A stretch of 64,000 nt of DNA from Dysgonomonas sp. 521 (lineage in GTDB: Bacteria; Bacteroidota; Bacteroidia; Bacteroidales; Dysgonomonadaceae). The notes below the pieces were generated by a model that saw only the letters and a program-made list of their open reading frames with translations, made no database searches and was not told the origin of the DNA. Position 1 is the first letter of the stretch. Each line of letters starts with the position of its first letter. This document shows positions 27,380-36,181 of this stretch, one piece after another. Where the stretch lies: contig NZ_QVMO01000002.1 in assembly GCF_010501055.1 (NCBI RefSeq), forward strand, positions 124,001 through 188,000, in the 5' to 3' direction. Made by a program: the position numbers and the translations under genes.

Positions 27380-29152
27380 ATGAAAAGTAAAGAAGCCATA
27401 CGAACAGATATAATACGCTATGCCAATTTGGTTTGGAATACCAAAAACTTCAATAATTTGAATCCTTTGGTGCAATTAATGATAGAGGAGGTTAGTCATG
27501 AACTATTCTTATTAGATAATAAACTGGAGGAAATAGACTATTCCGTACTTTGTAAATTAGTAAAGCGGCTATCCCCCCGAATGTATAACTACATACGGCC
27601 AAGTCATGCCATTTTGAAAGTAGAGTCTAATAAATCGATATGCAAATTAGAAAGAAAAGCCGGTTTTTTGTTAAAGAAATTACCTGATAATATACGAGAA
27701 AAAGATATAACATCAGTAATATACACTCCGGTAACAGATATAATACTTCATAAAGTAAACATTAATTATATTATTTGTGATAAAATCATCCATCAATTGG
27801 ATAGTTCTGGTAACCGAAGGATTGTCGGAACCACTACGCAAAGATCAAAATACAACAAAGTCTGGATTGGTTTGGATATTGATACAGAAATAGAAACACT
27901 AAAGGATATTGCCTTTTATCTGGATTTTAAACATTTGCCTGATCATCACGAATATTACGATATACTGACAGAGTTAAAATGGAATTTCGGAAATAAGCCT
28001 TTAAAGACAACATATGGTTTCCCAATCCATAATGATACCAATCTTAGTAAAGAGGAAAAAGAAATATTGGATTTTTATAGAGATCATTTTATAACAATTA
28101 GTTCTAAAATAAATATTAAAGATATTGAAAAGGAAAATCTGCCAAAAGATTTAATTGATATCGTAGACAAAGAGATTACTTCTTCAATACCCCCTTTATA
28201 TTGGCTATCTGTAACGTTTCCCGCAAATTTCTCTCAGGCTGACATAGAGAAAATGTCAATATCATTAAATGCCTTTCCTGTTATTAATAGATATTATAAC
28301 GAAACGGATGTTTTAGAAAAAGACTTTGGGGCACTTGTTTCTTTATCATCTGGTATCCTGCAAGAATTTATTACAATAGAAACCATTACAGACTTACATG
28401 AAAACGAGTATAATTGTGTGGATTATGTATCCATCGAAGGTGAATACGAGGTCTTGCCTACCAAAAGAAAAAATATGGATGATCCTCGTATTGTAGACTA
28501 TCTGGAGCGTTTGGTAGATATTATACATGATGAAAGGTCAGCATTTACAGGTATAGATAATGATAAGATCATAAATGTTTTGAATGCTGTGTCTTCTATT
28601 CAAGACAATGATACTAAAAAGATCGAACTAAATAGAATAAATGAATCGGCTGAGGTTGCTTTGCTAAGTGTAAAACCATGTGAAAATGCTGGTTCCATTT
28701 ATGTTTCTTATTGGACAACACACGCCGATTTATTAAATGGAATACCAGAAGGTACAACGTTAATGGCTAACAAGATACCCGAGCTAACTAAAGCAGAAGT
28801 AATGTTGCTAACAGAAACTAATGGTGGTCGCAATTTGTACAATATGGAAAGCCTAAAAGCGATAAATAACTTTTACCTAACCTCCAAAAACCGGATACTA
28901 ACGAAATACAATATTCTGAGCTTCTGTAAAATAGAATTGGGAGGATACATTGAAAATATAGATGTTGTCCGTAAAGCGATAATCAGTCATAAATTGAAAG
29001 AAGGTATTATTATCGTTATGGAGATACAAGTAACCCCCAAACGACAATATATTGATTATTTTAAACAAAAAGGAGTATTTAAAGACCTGCTCATAAGGTT
29101 ACAACAAAGGTCTCCAAATAACTTCAATTATAGAATAAAGCTCATAGAATAA
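27380..29152 (+). CDS. Second TssF-like baseplate protein
   Basis: A 590-aa paralogue of TssF1. Shared features are the N-terminal helices with LVKRLSPRMYNYIRPSHAIL (compare LEKLSSILVPSIDTIAQPSHCIL), a beta-rich middle, the motif AGSIYVSYWTTHADL (compare AGEVYFVDYWTTSSRQ), and the end SPNNFNYRIKLIE (compare SPATYNYRIFIED). It lies 8 nt after tssR and 198 nt before tssH. TssF is normally present in two copies per wedge, so this may form a heterodimer with TssF1 or a variant baseplate. The ATG at 27380 is preferred to an upstream TTG. Confidence 0.75.
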   Translation: MKSKEAIRTDIIRYANLVWNTKNFNNLNPLVQLMIEEVSHELFLLDNKLEEIDYSVLCKLVKRLSPRMYNYIRPSHAILKVESNKSICKLERKAGFLLKKLPDNIREKDITSVIYTPVTDIILHKVNINYIICDKIIHQLDSSGNRRIVGTTTQRSKYNKVWIGLDIDTEIETLKDIAFYLDFKHLPDHHEYYDILTELKWNFGNKPLKTTYGFPIHNDTNLSKEEKEILDFYRDHFITISSKINIKDIEKENLPKDLIDIVDKEITSSIPPLYWLSVTFPANFSQADIEKMSISLNAFPVINRYYNETDVLEKDFGALVSLSSGILQEFITIETITDLHENEYNCVDYVSIEGEYEVLPTKRKNMDDPRIVDYLERLVDIIHDERSAFTGIDNDKIINVLNAVSSIQDNDTKKIELNRINESAEVALLSVKPCENAGSIYVSYWTTHADLLNGIPEGTTLMANKIPELTKAEVMLLTETNGGRNLYNMESLKAINNFYLTSKNRILTKYNILSFCKIELGGYIENIDVVRKAIISHKLKEGIIIVMEIQVTPKRQYIDYFKQKGVFKDLLIRLQQRSPNNFNYRIKLIE

Positions 29153-29350
29153 CTAAGTTGAATGATAGATTCAAATCATATGGAGATTCTTATACGGAGT
29201 ATAATCCGTTTGAAAAGTAGATAGTTGCCTGTTTTGTGACCGGCATCTTATCTTCTGCCAGAACGAGAGCAGAGGGATTGATAAAAATCCCTCATACTCT
29301 CAAACTTAAAAAGCAAAGTTTAAATAAATACAAAGGCGATACTTTAAATT

Positions 29351-31837
29351 ATGGATTTTATAAACTTAAACGAAACAGTCAAAACGGCAATCAGGATATC
29401 ACAGTCTATTGCCCGTGAATATTATAATGCGAACTATGGAGCATCGCACTTATTAAAGGCTTTATTGCATAAGGAAATCGGTATTCGCGATTTTGTCCTG
29501 AGTATGGATAAAGATCTCGGATATTTTGAAGAATGGGCTGAAATGCGTATCGAAGACTTTCCAAAAGCAGGAGTGGTTGCAGACATACAACCTGACGACA
29601 AAATTTCGATGGTGTTTGAAGAGGCAGATAATGTTCGCCTGAAACTGGGTTTATTGGAAATCAACCCGATTTGTGTATTGGCGGCTTTGGCACGTCCTAA
29701 CATTGCATTTACTACTGATCAGCTAAAATCATTTCCATTGCGGGAAAACGAAATATTCGACCTCTATGTAAGCGGAAAGCAAACAGCATCGTCCATTGGG
29801 GTATCAAACCAAATGCAATCTTTCATCACATCGGAAGAAAACGGGGCAATGCCTCTTGTGAATCTGATGAAATACTGTGTCGATAAAACGGCATTGGCTC
29901 AGGATATGAAAGTGCATAGTATTGTCAGCCGCGACAAGGAAACCCGCATGATGATGGAAATACTCGGACGGCACAGCAAGCCGAATGTCATGATTATTGG
30001 AGATTCCGGTGTCGGAAAAACTGCTCTGGTTGACGGACTTGCACACGATATAGTAAATGGTAAAATACCACCATATCTGGCAGGAACTGTGGTTTATGAA
30101 CTCGATACAGGAGCTCTGATTGCCGGCGCAACATATAAAGGAGAGATTGAAGATCGTATAAAAAATATTATAAAAGAAATAAGAGGCGTTGATAATGCGA
30201 TTCTTTTCATAGACGAAATACATGTCCTGCTCGATCCTAAACAAGGGAATTCGGGAGCAGCTAATATTTTGAAACCTGAACTTTCGAAAGGCGATCTGAC
30301 AGTGATCGGAGCAACTACTGTCGATGAATATCGCAAGCAAATAGAGCCGGATCATGCTTTCAGTCGCCGTTTTGAAGTACTGCAAGTGAATGAGCCCGAT
30401 ATTGCTTCGGCTATACTAATGATGCACTCTGTTTTGCCTCGCTATTCAGAATTCCACAAACTGGAAATCTCAAAAGAAGCCGTAGAAGAATGTGTTCGTA
30501 TGGCTAAGCGATACGATAAAGACCGTCGTTTGCCCGATTCGGCTATTGATCTGATGGATAGAACAATGTCGGCTACAAAGATGGTGAATGAAACGGCGAA
30601 GGATGATATTCAGCATTTTACTCAAGAACTGGCAAATATAGAAGGGGCGGTCGAAAAATCGGATGAAGAGAGATTGGAAGATTTACGTTTCTTGCATTTT
30701 TCGATGCAGAACAGGTTAAGCCCGATTTTGCTGGGAATTATTACGGACGAAACGGATGTAAAGGAAATAGAAGACTCTCAAAAGTTATTTGATTATATAA
30801 ATAAGTCATTGGATGTATTGCGGGACTTCGCAAAAGAGAAAATAACAGCTATACAACCACATGAAATAGCGGCAATTATATCCTCAAAGACTGGTATTCC
30901 GATTGGCAAGGTTCAGGCGCAGGAAAAAGAACGTCTGTTAGGAATGGAAGATTTATTGAGAAGGAGGGTCGTAGGTCAGGATGGAGCGTTAAAGTCATTG
31001 GTGGATGCTATTCTTGAATCACGAAGCGGTCTGAATAAAGCCGGACAACCGATAGGCTCATTCTTCTTGTTAGGACCAACAGGTACGGGTAAAACAGAAT
31101 TGGCTAAATCACTCGCGGAGGTTTTATTTAATGATGAAAAAGCAATGATCCGCTTCGATATGTCGGAGTTTAAGGAAGAACATTCGGCAGCTTTGCTTTA
31201 TGGAGCACCTCCGGGATATGTGGGTTATGAAGAGGGTGGATTATTGGTAAACAAAATCCGGCAACAGCCTTATGCTGTGGTTCTTTTTGATGAAATAGAA
31301 AAGGCGCATCAGTCGGTTTATGATATCTTTCTTCAAATAATGGATGAAGGGAAGCTTCACGACCGGTTGGGTAAGGAAGGTGATTTTTCCAATGCTATCG
31401 TTTTGTTTACTTCCAACGTAGGAAGTCAATGGCTTACAGAACAACTCAATCAAGGAATCACGCCCGAAACCACACAACTGATGGAAGTAATGGGGCAGTA
31501 TTTCCGTCCCGAATTTCTGGCTCGACTTTCCGAGATTGTCCCATTCTCTCCGATCAATGAGACGATGTTGTTGAAAATATTCAACATACAATTACGTAGC
31601 CTTGAGGATGCTTTAAGTAAGCAGGGTATCGAACTGGAGATAGACGAAGAAACCAGAAAGATGCTCGCTTCAAGAGGGTTTACGCCCAAATATGGTGCAA
31701 GGCAGATCGCAGGAACCATCCGCACCCATTTGAGACGCCCTATATCCCGACTGATTGTAGGAAACAAACTCGCTCACGGGCAAAAACTTACGGTAAGAAA
31801 AGACGAAAAAAGCGAATTAATTTGGGATATCAAATAA
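29351..31837 (+). CDS. tssH: T6SS sheath-recycling AAA+ ATPase TssH (ClpV)
   Basis: An 828-aa Clp-type ATPase with an N-terminal ClpN repeat domain (ASHLLKALLHKE), a first AAA module with Walker A GDSGVGKT and Walker B AILFIDEIHVLL, a long linker, and a second AAA module with Walker A GPTGTGKT and Walker B VVLFDEIEKAH. A C-terminal D2-small domain reads GFTPKYGARQIAGTI. TssH pulls contracted TssB/TssC sheath apart for reuse. It is the last core T6SS gene. The next gene starts 14 nt later, so transcription likely continues. A 60-aa reading at 29236-29418 overlaps the start and looks spurious. Confidence 0.95.
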   Translation: MDFINLNETVKTAIRISQSIAREYYNANYGASHLLKALLHKEIGIRDFVLSMDKDLGYFEEWAEMRIEDFPKAGVVADIQPDDKISMVFEEADNVRLKLGLLEINPICVLAALARPNIAFTTDQLKSFPLRENEIFDLYVSGKQTASSIGVSNQMQSFITSEENGAMPLVNLMKYCVDKTALAQDMKVHSIVSRDKETRMMMEILGRHSKPNVMIIGDSGVGKTALVDGLAHDIVNGKIPPYLAGTVVYELDTGALIAGATYKGEIEDRIKNIIKEIRGVDNAILFIDEIHVLLDPKQGNSGAANILKPELSKGDLTVIGATTVDEYRKQIEPDHAFSRRFEVLQVNEPDIASAILMMHSVLPRYSEFHKLEISKEAVEECVRMAKRYDKDRRLPDSAIDLMDRTMSATKMVNETAKDDIQHFTQELANIEGAVEKSDEERLEDLRFLHFSMQNRLSPILLGIITDETDVKEIEDSQKLFDYINKSLDVLRDFAKEKITAIQPHEIAAIISSKTGIPIGKVQAQEKERLLGMEDLLRRRVVGQDGALKSLVDAILESRSGLNKAGQPIGSFFLLGPTGTGKTELAKSLAEVLFNDEKAMIRFDMSEFKEEHSAALLYGAPPGYVGYEEGGLLVNKIRQQPYAVVLFDEIEKAHQSVYDIFLQIMDEGKLHDRLGKEGDFSNAIVLFTSNVGSQWLTEQLNQGITPETTQLMEVMGQYFRPEFLARLSEIVPFSPINETMLLKIFNIQLRSLEDALSKQGIELEIDEETRKMLASRGFTPKYGARQIAGTIRTHLRRPISRLIVGNKLAHGQKLTVRKDEKSELIWDIK

Positions 31838-31851
31838 TAAGATATAATATT

Positions 31852-32694
31852 ATGAATAATAGTACACAAGAATCAAAACAAATACCTTTAACGGAAGTAT
31901 TAGTAAAAACTACTTATTTTACACAGTCTACCCATCCTAGTGATACAGAATGTTCAAGACCGATGTATTTTGGGTGTGGATTTATGATAAGGTATAAAGA
32001 TGAAACTTTTTTTGTTACTGCAGATCATAATCTCCATCCTGAAGATTATGATAATGAAACCAAAGTAATGAAAAGGACTTGGGTTGATTATACTATCTCA
32101 ATCTTTAATAATGTGAAACCAGTGGAACAGCCTTTATCGACAGTTATCACTCCTTTAGGAGGATTTTTCTATATGGAAAAATACGATATAATGAAACCTA
32201 AGGATTTACCCGAACTAATGGATGTTTGTGTTTGTATGATGAAGCCTATTAATTTCACATATCCGTTCTTAACAGACGAAGTGGTTTTTTCAGAGCATAC
32301 CATAAATGTAGGAGAGCAGAAATTCTGTTTTATTGAAGATATGATGGAAGAACCACGAGAGAACATGATGTATTTTGTATTTGGTAAAATAAATGCCGAA
32401 ACGAAAGGTATTCGAATACATTCAGAAAATACCCTTAAAGAGAATCTAAGATATATTTGTAAATCTGGTGATTTCTATTTATTAGAAACTCCTGACATTG
32501 TAGTCTATGAAGAGTGGGCAGGGCTAAGTGGATCTCCGGTTATAAGCGAAGAAGGGAACTGTATTGGTGTATTATGCTCAGTTTTACCTGAAAAAAAGAT
32601 AATTTGTGTGATGTCAATAGAAAAAGTTAAAATGCTATTGGATTTAGCTATTTTGGAAAACGGAAAATATAAAGACATAGGCAATGAAAGTTAG
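31852..32694 (+). CDS. Trypsin-like serine protease, cytosolic, at the tail of the T6SS operon
   Basis: A 280-aa protein starting MNNSTQESKQ, with no signal peptide. It shows a chymotrypsin-fold triad: His in FFVTADHNLH (compare TAxH), a probable Asp in LMDVCVCMM, and Ser in GLSGSPVIS (compare GxSGSP). It starts 14 nt after tssH and overlaps the next gene by 11 nt, so it is part of one operon with the 60-aa protein and the Cas12f/TnpB-like gene. Its substrate is unknown; a role in effector processing, defence or regulation would all fit. The longer in-frame reading starting inside tssH is rejected. Confidence 0.7.
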   Translation: MNNSTQESKQIPLTEVLVKTTYFTQSTHPSDTECSRPMYFGCGFMIRYKDETFFVTADHNLHPEDYDNETKVMKRTWVDYTISIFNNVKPVEQPLSTVITPLGGFFYMEKYDIMKPKDLPELMDVCVCMMKPINFTYPFLTDEVVFSEHTINVGEQKFCFIEDMMEEPRENMMYFVFGKINAETKGIRIHSENTLKENLRYICKSGDFYLLETPDIVVYEEWAGLSGSPVISEEGNCIGVLCSVLPEKKIICVMSIEKVKMLLDLAILENGKYKDIGNES

Positions 32695-32866
32695 TGAAAT
32701 TATAGAATTATTACAAGACCAAAAGGAACGATACGGTGATAATGAAGTTAAAGTTCGCGACCATTATTCCGGCATTTGCTATAATATCGAATATGTAACT
32801 TATTGGAGTAAAGAAAAAGAATATCATATAGGTATAAGACAAGATGCAATAAGGGAAGATGAATAA
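32684..32866 (+). CDS. Small protein of unknown function (60 aa)
   Basis: It begins MKVSEIIELLQDQKERYGDN. The 'xSExIExL....D.EV.V' opening resembles a common small protein type found in phages and mobile elements, but no function is known. It overlaps the end of the protease gene by 11 nt and precedes the Cas12f/TnpB-like gene by 6 nt. It is soluble and acidic at its C-terminus (REDE). The tight spacing argues that it works with its neighbours. Confidence 0.55.
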   Translation: MKVSEIIELLQDQKERYGDNEVKVRDHYSGICYNIEYVTYWSKEKEYHIGIRQDAIREDE

Positions 32867-32872
32867 CAACAT

Positions 32873-33961
32873 ATGATAATCACAAGAAAAATACAAATAT
32901 ATCCAATCGGTACTCCCGAAGAAAAGAAAGTACATTGGAGTACAATATTTGGTTGGCAGGATATGACTTACCGTTTGGCTAACCAAATAGCAACACATCG
33001 TTATATTCAGGATGGGCTTATCCAAATGCTTTATCTGGAAGATGGTATAAAAAGAAAATTGGCAGACCATAAGAAAGATGAATTCGGTATTTTAAATACA
33101 TCAAATCAAAATTCGACTTATGAGATTTCAAAAGCTTTTGACAAACTTCCTGCAGATATCAGGACATCAGTCAACCAGTATGTGAGTAATTATTATAACA
33201 AAGAAAAAAGTGAATACTTTACAGGTAAACGTAGTTTGAGAAATTACAAAAGAACACTGCCGATTCCTTTTCCGGCAAAATCGATGAGGCGGTTACAGTG
33301 GAACGAGGAGATAAACAACTTTGAGTTCGTCCTTTTCGGCATTTCTTTCAGAACACTTTTAGGTTATGACAGATCGAATAATCGAATTATGATTGAAAGA
33401 TGCCTATCCGGAGAAGTCCGTATGTGTGGGAACTCAATACAAATAGAAGAGAAAAAAACTTTTTTACTACTTAAAATTGATATTCCATCCCAAAAAGTAA
33501 AATTGAATCCCAATAATGTTACTTATGCTATACTAGGCATTGACAATCCTATTATTGCAGCAAACAATGAAGATAACTTATACGATGATAAGAAATACCT
33601 GATCGGCTCTAAAGACGAGTTCTTTTATCAGAAGAAACAGATACAGGAAGCTTTGAGGCGTGCTATGCAAGTAGCAAGGTATAATAAAGGAGGTAAGGGT
33701 AGAAAACGCAAAATGCAAAGTATTGATCGTTTTGAAAAAAAGGAAGCCAACTATGTCAATACTAAATTACACACTTATTCAAAAATCTTGGTAAATTATG
33801 CAAAGAATAACAAGTCTCAAAAATTAGTGCTGATTGAACAATCCAAAAATGAAATTTCCGAAGGCGAACTGGCGATCTTAAGAAATTGGTCTTATTTCGG
33901 CCTCATAGAAAAGATACAATATAAAGCCGCTTATTGGGGAATAGAAATTGAAAAAAAATAA
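32873..33961 (+). CDS. Cas12f/TnpB-superfamily protein lacking RuvC-III and zinc ribbon (nuclease-dead-like)
   Basis: A 362-aa protein whose order of parts matches Cas12f/TnpB. An N-terminal wedge/REC-like part (1-160) contains TLPIPFP and a strand pair like that before RuvC. Then come a KIDIPSQ strand, RuvC-I (ILGIDNP, D224), a basic bridge-like helix (RRAMQVARYNKGGKGRKRK), RuvC-II (NYVNTKLHTYSKILVNYAKN, then LVLIEQ, E322), and LRNWSYFGLIEKIQYKAAYWGIEI. The chain stops exactly where active relatives continue with the CxxC zinc ribbon and the final catalytic Asp. The Gly after D224 is also changed. So it probably binds an RNA and DNA but does not cut. No continuation was found in other frames. 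It ends the T6SS operon. Confidence 0.75.
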   Translation: MIITRKIQIYPIGTPEEKKVHWSTIFGWQDMTYRLANQIATHRYIQDGLIQMLYLEDGIKRKLADHKKDEFGILNTSNQNSTYEISKAFDKLPADIRTSVNQYVSNYYNKEKSEYFTGKRSLRNYKRTLPIPFPAKSMRRLQWNEEINNFEFVLFGISFRTLLGYDRSNNRIMIERCLSGEVRMCGNSIQIEEKKTFLLLKIDIPSQKVKLNPNNVTYAILGIDNPIIAANNEDNLYDDKKYLIGSKDEFFYQKKQIQEALRRAMQVARYNKGGKGRKRKMQSIDRFEKKEANYVNTKLHTYSKILVNYAKNNKSQKLVLIEQSKNEISEGELAILRNWSYFGLIEKIQYKAAYWGIEIEKK

Positions 33962-33970
33962 TGAAAAATT

Positions 33971-34059
33971 AGCGGGGTAGCTGTATACCCTAAACGTAAG
34001 GCGCATTGCACTTATGAAGTATCTTTCTTTGATATATGCAGCAACTGGTTCATCATTGC
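33971..34059 (+). ncRNA. Candidate guide RNA of the Cas12f/TnpB-like protein
   Basis: Directly 3' of the gene are three consecutive hairpins: GGGTA/TACCC (33975-33990), CGTAAG/CTTATG (33995-34016, one G-U pair) and GTATC/GATAT (34019-34035, loop TTTCTTT). They are followed by ATGCAGCAAC, then about 14 nt of unique sequence from 34046, and then a perfect terminator. Scaffold hairpins, a GCAAC-type end, a short guide and a terminator are the layout of omega/guide RNAs encoded 3' of TnpB and Cas12f relatives. The guide would begin TGGTTCATCATTGC. Confidence 0.5.
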
Positions 34060-34099
34060 AATTGTAAATATATTCTCATAGGAGAATATATTTACAATT
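34060..34099. terminator. Perfect bidirectional terminator between convergent operons
   Basis: An 18-bp perfect inverted repeat (AATTGTAAATATATTCTC with its complement) around a 4-nt loop ATAG. It ends the T6SS/Cas12f-like operon on + and the mobC gene on -. Confidence 0.85.
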
Positions 34100-34112
34100 T
34101 ACTCTAAAGAGA

Positions 34113-36116
34113 TTATTCTTTCAATAAATGCTGTAATTTTGGATCATTTTTAATCCTTTCTTTTTCATCCTCAATAATTTGCCCTACATCCAGTTTTATC
34201 TGACGATAATTACGGTTAATTTCATCCTCCATTAAATCAAGACCTTCTTCATTAACAAAATTGGTTATAATAGGGATTTTTTGATAAGCTTTTGTCTCTG
34301 CTGCTACTTTTGCATTATCTATAACGATTTCAGCATGAAATATCTTTTGTTCAATCCGTTCGTCAAAATTATCAGAAACAGAACCAACAAACATACCTTG
34401 AGTAAGATTTGATATTTTAGATGGTGGGATAAGTGAGTCCATTTGTGTGCTTATCGAAGTTGACTTATCCTGCTTATTGATTGTCATTGACTGACGTTTT
34501 TGTAATACCTTTCCGAATCGATCCGATAATGTTTTTGCTGTTTCTCCAACAACTTGACCGGAAAATATATTTCCGACCGTATTCATTACAACTTTGGCCT
34601 CTTTGTCGCCATAATCTCGATTCAGCTGGCTAAAATCCTGAAAACCAAGACACACTGCAACCTTATTGCTACGGGCAGTAGCGATCAGATTGTCAAGCCC
34701 TCTGAAATAGATAGTAGGCAACTCATCTATAATAACAGACGATTTGAGTTGCCCCTTTTTATTTATAAGTTTCACAATGCGACTGTTATATAACCCTAAA
34801 GCCGCTGAGTAAATATTTTGTCGGTCAGGATTGTTTCCAACACACAGTACCTTGGGTTCATTTGGATTATTAATATCCAATGAGAAATCATTTCCTGTCA
34901 TAACCCAATACAATTGAGGGCTTATCATTCTGGATAACGGTATTTTAGCTGATGCTATCTGCCCCTGGAGCTGATCTTGAGCCCCTCCTTCCCATGCGTC
35001 CATAAATGGAGATAAATAGTTTTCCAACTCCGGATATGATGTCAAAACAGTGAAGGTATCCGCATATTTTTTATTCAGAAACTCAATAGCATGAGGAAAA
35101 GTGCAATATTTCCCATTCTGATAGATCTTCAAATACCAAATTATAGCAGCAAGCAGAATTATAGGTGATTCCACAAAGAAATCCCCTTGTTTTTGTATCC
35201 ACGTTTTGTTCAAATTTAACATTATCGTGTATGCACTCTCATATGCATCGCTGATATCAGTCATGAATTCAGGAGCAATCGGATTGCATCGATGACTTTT
35301 TGCCGGATTATCGAAATTTATCACATAGAATTTAGGAGGAATCTTAAATTTGTCAAGATTCTTTCGCAACTCATTATAAGCGATGGTACTTAGGTCATCA
35401 AACTTATAATCATAAATATACATCGAATATCCCTTACTTAACTGTTGCCTAATATAACTATTTACAATAGCATAAGACTTGCCACTACCGGGAGTACCCA
35501 AAACAATCGTTGCCCGAAATGGGTTGACGACATTTATCCATCCCTTATTCCATTTCTTTTTATAATAGAACCGTGTCGGTAAATTTATGGAGTATTCATT
35601 CTCCATGAGCTTCATTTCCTGCATAAATGATTCGTTTTCCGTATTAAAGACATCATCCATCAGGTTATTCTTTAATAAACGGCTCATCCACAATCCAGCC
35701 ATTAGCAGCAGGATATATCCGATAGTCATTGTGAAAATATATATTGCTGTATTGGCAACCAATGGTAATGGCAAGACTAATATCCACCAGTTAAGAAAAA
35801 AGAAAATAAACCCGAAAAACAGGAATACATATATTTTACTCCATGTTATTTTTTCTTCCTTTACCCCTTTTGTACCCAAACATGATAAACCTAAAAACAC
35901 GACAGCAAATAACTTTGTCCAAAGTATATTAGAAAACAATCCTGCCGTGTTCTGAAAATTCAACAATATTTTATCCACAACACCTATATTGATTCCTATT
36001 TCCCGAATGGACTGGTAGCAGAACCAATAAATATGGATAATAACAAACAATATACTGATTGCCCGCATGAATTCCATCACTTTGGCTAATCCTCTCAAAT
36101 CATCTTCCTGTTGCAT
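34113..36116 (-). CDS. mobC: Conjugative coupling protein MobC/TraG-type (VirD4-like, YWFCY domain)
   Basis: A 667-aa type IV coupling protein. The N-terminus has an IYWFCYQ segment typical of the Bacteroidota YWFCY domain, plus four or so membrane helices in the first 150 residues. The cytosolic part has Walker A GTPGSGKSYA and Walker B SSVIIDELPTIYF. It links the relaxase-DNA complex to the Tra channel and powers DNA transfer. It follows mobB in the same orientation. Length and motifs are normal. Confidence 0.9.
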   Translation of the reverse strand: MQQEDDLRGLAKVMEFMRAISILFVIIHIYWFCYQSIREIGINIGVVDKILLNFQNTAGLFSNILWTKLFAVVFLGLSCLGTKGVKEEKITWSKIYVFLFFGFIFFFLNWWILVLPLPLVANTAIYIFTMTIGYILLLMAGLWMSRLLKNNLMDDVFNTENESFMQEMKLMENEYSINLPTRFYYKKKWNKGWINVVNPFRATIVLGTPGSGKSYAIVNSYIRQQLSKGYSMYIYDYKFDDLSTIAYNELRKNLDKFKIPPKFYVINFDNPAKSHRCNPIAPEFMTDISDAYESAYTIMLNLNKTWIQKQGDFFVESPIILLAAIIWYLKIYQNGKYCTFPHAIEFLNKKYADTFTVLTSYPELENYLSPFMDAWEGGAQDQLQGQIASAKIPLSRMISPQLYWVMTGNDFSLDINNPNEPKVLCVGNNPDRQNIYSAALGLYNSRIVKLINKKGQLKSSVIIDELPTIYFRGLDNLIATARSNKVAVCLGFQDFSQLNRDYGDKEAKVVMNTVGNIFSGQVVGETAKTLSDRFGKVLQKRQSMTINKQDKSTSISTQMDSLIPPSKISNLTQGMFVGSVSDNFDERIEQKIFHAEIVIDNAKVAAETKAYQKIPIITNFVNEEGLDLMEDEINRNYRQIKLDVGQIIEDEKERIKNDPKLQHLLKE

Positions 36117-36141
36117 AAAAATTAATTAATTAATTAGATAA

Positions 36142-36175
36142 TGTGCCGATATGCCAATTAAGGCTGCATATTGGC
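36142..36175. repeat. Palindromic intergenic repeat, copy 1
   Basis: GCCGATATGC and GCATATTGGC form an inverted repeat (9 of 10 pairs) within GTGCCGATATGCCAAT. Related copies lie at 44343-44393 and 45435-45505. All sit between transfer genes. Confidence 0.6.
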
Positions 36176-36181
36176 TTATTT

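Noticed and set aside
29236-29418. 60-aa reading before tssH
   Set aside because: It overlaps the tssH start in another frame, has no domain, and the tssH frame clearly continues a Clp N-domain.
32873-33961. Active TnpB of an IS605-like transposon
   Set aside because: There is no TnpA and no transposon end is visible upstream; the catalytic C-terminus is missing and the gene is tightly packed in an operon.
34060-34099. Perfect inverted repeat as a CRISPR repeat
   Set aside because: Only one copy exists, with no spacers or further repeats, and its place between convergent genes explains it as a terminator.
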